Origin: Pirellulaceae bacterium
Lineage (GTDB): Bacteria; Planctomycetota; Planctomycetia; Pirellulales; Pirellulaceae
Assembly (NCBI GenBank): GCA_023382975.1
Contig: JAHDXO010000052.1
Location: 1-39,353 of the forward strand
Reading direction: 5' to 3'
Length of the DNA stretch: 39,353 bases
Shown piece after piece: positions 33,727 through 39,353 of this stretch; position 1 is the first letter of the stretch; the number at the start of each line of letters is the position of its first letter. The position numbers and the translations under genes were made by a program. The notes beneath the pieces were generated by a model, which was given only the letters and a program-made list of their open reading frames with translations, made no database searches and had not been told where the DNA came from.

Positions 33727-33780
33727 GTAGCCGAATTCGTGGACATTCGAAACGCCGTAGCCGAATGCGTGAGAATTCGG
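33727..33780 (+). repeat. Tandem pair of GTAGCCGAA hairpin repeats
   Basis: Two direct copies lie 30 bases apart. At 33727-33750, GTAGCCGAATTCGTGG continues as ACATTCGA and has an imperfect stem. At 33757-33780, CCGAAT pairs with ATTCGG around a GTGA loop, with one mismatch next to the loop. They belong to the same family as 20892-21012 and 37634-37651, and lie between the TIM-barrel gene and the first sulfatase. Confidence 0.7.
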
Positions 33781-33839
33781 AGCGGCGCCGCATCGCTCGA
33801 TCGCTGTATTCGGTCGGCAGCCAAGGTGAGCCCTACGCC

Positions 33840-35669
33840 ATGAGCGTGTACGCACAGCACTCGCCGAGTTCCAACTTCTGTCTCGCGGTCCTGCTGCTGG
33901 CGGCGCTGGTTCAGGCGTCGGGCCGCGCGGCTGAAAGCTCGCCGGCCAAGCCGAACATCCTGCTCGTCATGACGGACGATCAGGGCTACTGGGACACCGG
34001 CGCCACCGGCAATCCCCATATCGACACGCCGCACATCGACCGATTGGCGGCCGACGGGACTCAATTCCGCCGCTACTACGCCGCGCCGGTCTGCTCGCCG
34101 ACTCGCGCCGGCATGATGACCGGTCGCTACTATCTGCGCACCGGACTGTACAACACGCGTTTCGGCGGCGACTCGCTGGGCCGAGCGGAGATCACCGTGG
34201 CCCAGTTGCTCCAACGAGCCGGATACCGCACCGGGCTGTTCGGCAAGTGGCATCTGGGCATGTATCCCGGATACCAACCGCAGCAGCGCGGCTTCGACGA
34301 GTTTTTCGGCCATTACCACGGCCACATCGAACGCTACGAGTTTCCCGACCAACTCTTCCACAACGGCCAGCCCGTCGAGGCGCGCGGCTATGTGACCGAT
34401 CTGTTCACCGATGCGGCGATGGACTTCGTCGAAACGTCGGTCGAGGCAGGTGAGACGCCGTTTTTCTGCGCGGTCATGTACAACGCTCCGCATTCGCCAT
34501 TCCTGCTGGACACGTCGCATGCTCGGCAGCCGATTGGTGACAAGCTGCTGGAGAAGTACCTCGACCGCGGCCTGCCGCTCCGCGAAGCCCGCATCTACGG
34601 CATGATCGAACGGATCGACCAGAACTTGGGCCGTCTGCTTGCGCGACTCGATCAGCTCGGTCTGGCGGACAACACGCTCGTGCTGTTCGCGAGCGATAAC
34701 GGCGGCGTGAGCCAGTTTTGGAAAGGCGGCATGAACGGCGCGAAATCCAGCGTGTATGAAGGTGGCGTCCGCGCACCGTTGTTCGTCCGCTGGCCCGGTG
34801 TCGTGCCCGCTGGGGGCGTGGTCGATGCGCAGGTGTCGCACGTCGATCTGCTGCCGACCTTCTGCGAACTGGCGGGCGTGGATCCGCCGCACGATCGGGT
34901 GCTGGACGGCCGCAGCCTCGTGCCGCTGCTCATGGCCGGGCATGGCACCGCGCACCATCCTTACGTCTACCATACATGGGACCGCTACTCTCCCAATCCT
35001 GACCGGCGGTGGGGCATCAGCGATCCGCGGTGGAAGCTGATCGGCATGTTCGGAGAGAACGCCGAGCCCGATCCGGCGAAGTGGCGGCTGTTCGACCTGC
35101 AGAACGATCCCGGCGAATTGAACAATGTCGCGAAGCAGCACCCGGAGATCGTGTCGCGTCTGAGGGCCGAGTTCGTTCGCTGGTTCGAGGCGGTGACCGA
35201 CGGCATCACCTACGAACCTGTCCCGATCCCGGTGGGCCATCCGGACCAGGACTCGGTCAAGCTCGAACCGAGCTGGGCCACCTGCGAAGGCTCCAATGTG
35301 CGCTACACCTTCGACGGCTACGACTGGGACACGATCGACAGTTGGAACGAACCGGGAGAGCGAGCCACGTGGCGGATCGACGTGCTCCGGTCCGGCCGCT
35401 ACGCGGTCAAACTCAGCTACGGCTGCCGCCCCCAATCCGCCGGCGGCATCCTGCAGATCGCCGCGGGCGGTTCATCGCTCCGGCACACCGTCCAGGCCAC
35501 CGCCACCGCCGAACAATTCGCCCTCTTCCCCGCCGGCACCATCGAACTGAAACCGGGCCAACAAACCCTCACCGCCGAAGTCCTCCGCTCCCCCAAGACC
35601 GAACTCCTGCGACTGAACGCCATCCACCTAGAGCCAATGGCACCAAGAGCCCGCGTCCCCGGCGAGTGA
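33840..35669 (+). CDS. Secreted arylsulfatase with C-terminal beta-sandwich domain
   Basis: A 609-residue type I sulfatase that would remove sulfate esters from polymers outside the cytoplasm. A signal peptide (about 1-30) precedes NILLVMTDDQG, which holds the paired calcium-binding Asp residues. The active-site cysteine is Cys85 in CSPTRAGMMTGRY, to be converted to formylglycine. GKWHLG and LFASDNGG add further metal and sulfate ligands. After about residue 460 an extra domain follows (RYTFDGYDWDTIDSWNEPGE ... WRIDVLRSGRYAVKLSYG), which resembles a carbohydrate-binding module. The start is ATG 33840 with AAGGTGAG upstream; the longer open frame crosses the repeat pair and is not coding. Confidence 0.92.
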   Translation: MSVYAQHSPSSNFCLAVLLLAALVQASGRAAESSPAKPNILLVMTDDQGYWDTGATGNPHIDTPHIDRLAADGTQFRRYYAAPVCSPTRAGMMTGRYYLRTGLYNTRFGGDSLGRAEITVAQLLQRAGYRTGLFGKWHLGMYPGYQPQQRGFDEFFGHYHGHIERYEFPDQLFHNGQPVEARGYVTDLFTDAAMDFVETSVEAGETPFFCAVMYNAPHSPFLLDTSHARQPIGDKLLEKYLDRGLPLREARIYGMIERIDQNLGRLLARLDQLGLADNTLVLFASDNGGVSQFWKGGMNGAKSSVYEGGVRAPLFVRWPGVVPAGGVVDAQVSHVDLLPTFCELAGVDPPHDRVLDGRSLVPLLMAGHGTAHHPYVYHTWDRYSPNPDRRWGISDPRWKLIGMFGENAEPDPAKWRLFDLQNDPGELNNVAKQHPEIVSRLRAEFVRWFEAVTDGITYEPVPIPVGHPDQDSVKLEPSWATCEGSNVRYTFDGYDWDTIDSWNEPGERATWRIDVLRSGRYAVKLSYGCRPQSAGGILQIAAGGSSLRHTVQATATAEQFALFPAGTIELKPGQQTLTAEVLRSPKTELLRLNAIHLEPMAPRARVPGE

Positions 35670-35828
35670 AGCGATTGAGGTTTCGTGCCGCCGCACACGT
35701 CCGTCCGGATCCCTCGCATCAGTTGCCCCGCACCACCGCCGTCAAACGCGAATAGGATCGAAGACGACGGCAAATTGAATTGCTCACTCCCGCGATGCCA
35801 GCCGGTTTCGGATTGGCGTGCGAAGGTT

Positions 35829-35834
35829 TAGAAT
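35829..35834 (+). promoter_or_regulatory. Candidate -10 box for a leaderless transcript of the 76-residue ORF
   Basis: TAGAAT ends six bases before ATG 35841, the same spacing as at 21295-21300. There is no Shine-Dalgarno sequence and no strong -35 box. Confidence 0.35.
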
Positions 35835-35840
35835 GCCGAG

Positions 35841-36071
35841 ATGATCGATATCCATGACTTCTGCGACCCGGAATGGGCGGAATGGTACTTGATGACTCCG
35901 GAAGAGCGCTGGCGGGAGACCGAGCGGCTTTGGGAGATCTATCTGACGCTGGGAGGAACGCTTGATCCGGAACCCGATACTCAAAGTCCTTTCTTCGATG
36001 CGGAGCAATGGCGTACGCTGTTTGCTGATGGGGGGCCAAGCGTGCGTGCTGTACGGCGCAGCGGAGTTTAG
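35841..36071 (+). CDS. Small hypothetical protein, probably decayed accessory gene
   Basis: A 76-residue frame begins MIDIHDFCDPEWAEWYLMTP and continues with EERWRETERLWEIYLTLGG and LDPEPDTQSPFFD. The acidic, Trp-rich sequence reads as protein and resembles the short proteins that precede nucleotidyltransferase (AbiEii-like) genes in planctomycetes; that link is from memory. Its last 25 codons overlap, in another frame, a stretch that clearly resembles a nucleotidyltransferase N-terminus. Only one frame can be the original there, so the 3' end may be the product of a deletion that joined two genes. Confidence 0.5.
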   Translation: MIDIHDFCDPEWAEWYLMTPEERWRETERLWEIYLTLGGTLDPEPDTQSPFFDAEQWRTLFADGGPSVRAVRRSGV

Positions 36072-36087
36072 CCGCGACACCGACGAT
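35962..36087 (+). pseudogene. Remnant of a nucleotidyltransferase (AbiEii-like) gene
   Basis: The frame MRSNGVRCLLMGGQACVLYG followed by AAEFSRDTD matches the start of nucleotidyltransferase-fold proteins: the GG loop and the catalytic D-x-D motif. The similarity ends two codons after DTD. The frame then runs, without any stop codon, into the signal peptide of the next sulfatase at 36151. The catalytic third acidic residue and the rest of the fold are missing, so this is a 5' fragment of a lost gene. Confidence 0.55.
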
Positions 36088-36150
36088 TTTGGGCCGCGAA
36101 CGCGAAACGAATCGTCTGTCTTGGGAGCCGATTCCTTTGGGCGTTTCGCC

Positions 36151-37620
36151 ATGAAAGCCAACTCGCTTCTGTTTGCCCTGCTGGCTCTCGCCGGTTCTTT
36201 CGGTCTTGGTGCCCAGCCCGTGCGGCCGAATATTGTGGTGATTCTTGCCGACGATCAGGGGTATCAGGATCTCGGCTGCTTTGGATCACCGACGATCAAG
36301 ACGCCGAATATCGATCGGATGGCGGCGGTGGGGGTTAAGTTCACGCATTTCTACGCGCAGGCGGTGTGCGGCCCGAGTCGAGCGGCGCTGATGACCGGTT
36401 CGTACCCGATCCGCGTGGCGGAGCCCGGCAACCGCAAGCACCAGCATACGATCCTGCATCCGCGCGAAGTGACGGTCGCCGAGGTCTTGCAGTCGGCCGG
36501 GTACGCAACGGCTTGCATCGGCAAATGGCACTTGGGAGCGGCGGACAAGGGCGACTCAACCGGTTGGCGACGCGACACGATGCCCAACGACCAAGGCTTC
36601 GACGAATTCTACGGCACGCCGCTGTATAACGGATTCACGGTGCATGTCGATGATGCGCCGTTCCGCAGCCAGATCCTGCGCAATCGCGTAGTTGCCGTAG
36701 CCCGAGTCGAGTCGTGGGACAACATCACGCGGGACTGGACTCGGGAGGCGATCGACTTCATCCGTTGCCATCGCGAGCAGCCGTTCTTTCTGTACCTGGC
36801 TCATTCGATGCCGCATATTCCGCTGGGCGCGAGCGAGGCGTTCCGCGGCAAGAGTGCGGGCGGTCCCTTCGGCGATGCCGTCGAGGAGCTGGACTGGAGC
36901 ACCGGCGAGATCCTCGCGACACTCCGGGAACTCGATCTGGACGATCGCACGTTGGTTCTGTTCACCAGCGACAACGGCCCGTGGATCGAGACGACCCGCG
37001 GAATGGACCCGGCGGGCAAGCCGTTCATCCCGCGCGACCATTCGGGCCACGCGGACCCGCTGCGCGGCTACAAGATGCTGACCACCGAAGGCGGGCTGCG
37101 GGTCCCGCTGGTGGCTCGTTGGCCGGGAAAGATCCCGCCGGGACACGTCTGCGCCGAGGTGGCCACGACGATGGATTTCCTGCCCACGTTCGCCGCCTTG
37201 GCGGGAGCGTCGCTGCCGAACGCGACGCTGGATGGCCGTGATATCCGGCCGCTGCTGTTCGCGGAACCGGATGCCAGATCGCCTCACGAGGCGATCTTCT
37301 ACTACTGCTACACGCATCTGCAGGCGGTACGCTCCGGCAAGTGGAAGTTCGTGCGCCCGCGGCCCGAGTTTCCCGCCTGGACCGGCTTCAGCGGACGCTT
37401 CCACGGCGACGGAGTCGACCGGTTTCAGTTGTTCGATTTGGAGAGCGATCCGGGCGAGACCACGAACTTGGCGGCGGAGCATCCCGACGTGTTGGCGAGG
37501 TTGCGGCAGTTGGCCCATCGCGCACGGATGGAATTGGGCGACTATAATCACCTGGGCAGCGGAGCGAGGTTCTTCGACGACGGCCCCCGAAGACCGGATT
37601 TGAAGTTGCCGAAGGACTAG
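36151..37620 (+). CDS. Secreted arylsulfatase
   Basis: A 489-residue type I sulfatase. The signal peptide (MKANSLLFALLALAGSFGLG) is followed by NIVVILADDQGYQDLGC. The formylglycine cysteine is Cys73 in CGPSRAALMTGSYP, and GKWHLG, LFTSDNGP and the C-terminal LESDPGETTNLAAEHPDVL complete the family pattern. ATG 36151 starts the signal peptide, although no good ribosome site precedes it and the frame is open further upstream through a nucleotidyltransferase remnant. A fusion transcript or use of a lost neighbour's promoter is possible. With the flanking sulfatases it suggests sulfated polysaccharide use; the substrate cannot be predicted. Confidence 0.9.
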   Translation: MKANSLLFALLALAGSFGLGAQPVRPNIVVILADDQGYQDLGCFGSPTIKTPNIDRMAAVGVKFTHFYAQAVCGPSRAALMTGSYPIRVAEPGNRKHQHTILHPREVTVAEVLQSAGYATACIGKWHLGAADKGDSTGWRRDTMPNDQGFDEFYGTPLYNGFTVHVDDAPFRSQILRNRVVAVARVESWDNITRDWTREAIDFIRCHREQPFFLYLAHSMPHIPLGASEAFRGKSAGGPFGDAVEELDWSTGEILATLRELDLDDRTLVLFTSDNGPWIETTRGMDPAGKPFIPRDHSGHADPLRGYKMLTTEGGLRVPLVARWPGKIPPGHVCAEVATTMDFLPTFAALAGASLPNATLDGRDIRPLLFAEPDARSPHEAIFYYCYTHLQAVRSGKWKFVRPRPEFPAWTGFSGRFHGDGVDRFQLFDLESDPGETTNLAAEHPDVLARLRQLAHRARMELGDYNHLGSGARFFDDGPRRPDLKLPKD

Positions 37621-37633
37621 GGTCTTACACGTC

Positions 37634-37651
37634 TGAATTCTCACGAATTCA
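37634..37651 (-). repeat. Inverted single copy of the GTGA-loop hairpin repeat
   Basis: On the minus strand TGAATTC, loop GTGA, GAATTCA form a perfect 7-bp stem. The outer C-G pair of other copies is a T-A pair here. It lies 14 bases after the stop codon of the second sulfatase. Confidence 0.65.
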
Positions 37652-37710
37652 ACGACGGGACGCTTCGCCGCCTGGAGCACGCGATATTTCATTTCTGGGG
37701 AGATCCACCG

Positions 37711-39234
37711 ATGAGACATAGTTTCCTCTACCTGACCATTGCACTGGCCGCATTTTTCTGCGCGACTGCGGCGCCTGGCGCGAAGCCGAATTTCATCGTC
37801 ATCAACATCGACGATCTGGGGTACGCGGACATCGGGCCGTACGGTTCGGACAATCGCACACCGCATCTGGACAGGATGGCGGCCGAGGGCCGGTTGCTGA
37901 CCAGCCACTACGCCGCACCGGTCTGCAGTCCTTCGCGGGCGTCGCTGATGACCGGCTGCTACCCCAAACGCGCGTTGCCGATTCCGCACGTGCTGTTTCC
38001 GGCCGGCGCCGTCGGCCTGCATCCGGACGAGATCACGATCGCCGAGGTGTTGAAGCAAGCCGGATACGCGACCGCCTGCATCGGCAAATGGCACCTGGGA
38101 GACCAGCCCGAGTTTCTGCCGACGCGGCAGGGCTTCGATTACTACTTCGGCATTCCATACTCCAACGACATGGGGCCGGCAGCCGATGGCTCAAAGAGCA
38201 ATCCCGGCAAGCCGTTGCCGGACCCGAACGAAGCGGCCGCCAAAGCCGCTGCGGCGAAACAGCAGACGGACGAAACCGGCTTGAAAGGGTTCGCTCAAAC
38301 GCCGATCCCGTTGTTGGAAAACGAAACCGTGGTGGGCCGTGTGCGCGTCGAGGAGCAGTTCGCGGTGACGCGGCTCTATACCGAGCGGGCCGTCCGCTTC
38401 ATCCGTGAGCACCACGACCAGCCGTTCTTCGTCTATCTGCCGCACACCGCGGTGCATTTCCCGCTGTACCCTTCCGAGCCGTTCATGGGCAAGTCGCCCA
38501 ACGGCCTAATCGGCGATTGGGCCCAGGAGGTGGACTGGAGCATCGGCCAAGTGCTCGATACCGTGCGCGAACTCAAGTTGGACGAAAACACGTTCGTGCT
38601 TTTCACGTCCGACAACGGCGGCGCGTTGAACCACGGCTCGAACAACCATCCGCTCCGCGGCAGCAAGGGCAGCACGTTCGAGGGCGGCATCCGCACCTGC
38701 ACGATCGCCTGGTGGCCCGGCAAGATCCCGGCCGGCACTCGCACCGACGCGATGACCAGCATGATGGACGTGTTGCCGACGCTAGCTCATCTGGCCGGCG
38801 CGAAGTTGCCCGACGACCGGAAACTGGACGGCGTGAATCAATGGCCGGTATTGACCGGAACCGCGGACGGACAGCCGCCTCGTGATCAATTCTTCTACTT
38901 CCGCGGATTCAAGCTGGAAGCGGTGCGATCCGGCCCGTGGAAGCTGCATCTGGCGCTGGCCGGCGGTGCGCCGGGTCAGAAGAAGACGCCGCCACGGCCG
39001 CAGTTGTTCCATCTGATCGACGACATCGGCGAGACGAAGAACCTTGCTGACGAGCATCCCGAGGTGGTCGAGCGGTTGCAGGCGATGGCTCGGGCGATCG
39101 ATGGTGACCTCGGCCTGGACGGCATCGGTCCCGGGTGCCGTCCGTTGGGCCGAGTCGCCGCGCCGTTGCCGGCGATCGACCACGACGGCACGGTGCGGCC
39201 CGAAATGGCGGGTGCGGTCAAGCGGTTTCCTTAG
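37711..39234 (+). CDS. Secreted arylsulfatase
   Basis: A 507-residue type I sulfatase with a signal peptide (FLYLTIALAAFFCATAAPGA). FIVINIDDLGYADIGPYG carries the metal-binding Asp pair, Cys72 lies in CSPSRASLMTGCYP, and GKWHLG and LFTSDNGG follow. An Ala/Lys-rich insertion (about 170-195) lies between the core strands, and the C-terminal part (KLHLALAGG ... LFHLIDDIGETKNLADEHPE) is normal. GGGGAG lies eight bases before ATG 37711. It differs enough from the two upstream sulfatases that the three are not recent duplicates. Confidence 0.93.
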   Translation: MRHSFLYLTIALAAFFCATAAPGAKPNFIVINIDDLGYADIGPYGSDNRTPHLDRMAAEGRLLTSHYAAPVCSPSRASLMTGCYPKRALPIPHVLFPAGAVGLHPDEITIAEVLKQAGYATACIGKWHLGDQPEFLPTRQGFDYYFGIPYSNDMGPAADGSKSNPGKPLPDPNEAAAKAAAAKQQTDETGLKGFAQTPIPLLENETVVGRVRVEEQFAVTRLYTERAVRFIREHHDQPFFVYLPHTAVHFPLYPSEPFMGKSPNGLIGDWAQEVDWSIGQVLDTVRELKLDENTFVLFTSDNGGALNHGSNNHPLRGSKGSTFEGGIRTCTIAWWPGKIPAGTRTDAMTSMMDVLPTLAHLAGAKLPDDRKLDGVNQWPVLTGTADGQPPRDQFFYFRGFKLEAVRSGPWKLHLALAGGAPGQKKTPPRPQLFHLIDDIGETKNLADEHPEVVERLQAMARAIDGDLGLDGIGPGCRPLGRVAAPLPAIDHDGTVRPEMAGAVKRFP

Positions 39235-39334
39235 GACCGGCGACTGAACGACTGTTGCGTTTCGCGGACGGGGTCGGGAGTCGTTTTCGGAGAAAGCGGC
39301 ATACCGACGGGACGGAATTTCCCGAAAAACACTC

Positions 39335-39350
39335 CCCACCCCACGGTGGG
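39335..39350 (+). terminator. Possible terminator hairpin at the window edge
   Basis: CCCAC (39335-39339) can pair with GTGGG (39346-39350) about 100 bases after the last sulfatase, followed by CTT at the window end. An A-rich run precedes it. The continuation is cut off, so a T run cannot be checked. Confidence 0.3.
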
Positions 39351-39353
39351 CTT

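Noticed and set aside
33576..33839. Upstream extension of the first sulfatase
   Set aside because: It runs through the end of the TIM-barrel-like gene and the repeat pair; the signal peptide begins at ATG 33840.
36556..38094. Antisense frame of over 500 codons spanning two sulfatase genes
   Set aside because: It is opposite two genes with intact active-site motifs and has Arg/Gln-rich shadow composition.

Overview
The window looks like a chromosomal piece of a planctomycete (Pirellulales-like). This is inferred from gene content, not from an rRNA gene: three secreted sulfatases, two Gfo/Idh/MocA oxidoreductases with export signals, an exported HEAT-repeat protein, a basic-secretory-protein peptidase, an ABC-2 permease fused to a CPBP protease, and an ECF sigma factor next to a Ser/Thr kinase with WD40 repeats. 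GC content is high. No tRNA, rRNA, CRISPR array, insertion sequence or phage gene was recognised.

Layout. 1-5953 (+): ABC-2 permease/CPBP protease fusion, SO_0444-type metal permease with an HMA domain, then zwf and pgl (oxidative pentose phosphate entry). 5987-11155 (-): a PurF-like amidophosphoribosyltransferase, then a three-gene MotA/ExbB-ExbD-ExbD-like operon with long coiled coils. 11373-14851 (-): Gfo/Idh/MocA oxidoreductase followed by an exported HEAT-repeat protein. 15137-16311: a Phd/PIN toxin-antitoxin pair (+) and a solitary HigA-like antitoxin (-). 16440-20843 (-): ECF sigma factor, then a kinase with anti-sigma-like zinc finger, one membrane helix and about 14 WD40 blades. 21307-24328 (+): a two-gene unit of a KAP-like P-loop ATPase and an overlapping gene for a protein with a non-Walker 'APD-W-W' domain plus six 46-residue TPRs; this is the best candidate for an undescribed system. 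24407-27646 (-): LolD/MacB-like ATPase and FtsX-type permease. 27647-28408: gene-poor, with large imperfect hairpins and one doubtful small exported ORF. 28409-29869 (-): discoidin-like plus basic secretory peptidase. 30087-39234 (+): Gfo/Idh/MocA oxidoreductase, RlmN, exported TIM-barrel-like protein, three sulfatases, and a small ORF overlapping the remnant of a nucleotidyltransferase.

How the parts fit. The exported oxidoreductases, peptidase and sulfatases suggest breakdown of sulfated or complex polymers. The ECF/kinase pair and the ATPase/TPR pair suggest signalling; the antitoxins and the nucleotidyltransferase remnant mark accessory sequence. Intergenic spaces are rich in small structured repeats. 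At least five families can be seen; the clearest has a GTGA (GNRA) tetraloop and stems that co-vary between copies, including one fold-back pair inside a 12-bp inverted repeat just upstream of the ATPase/TPR genes.
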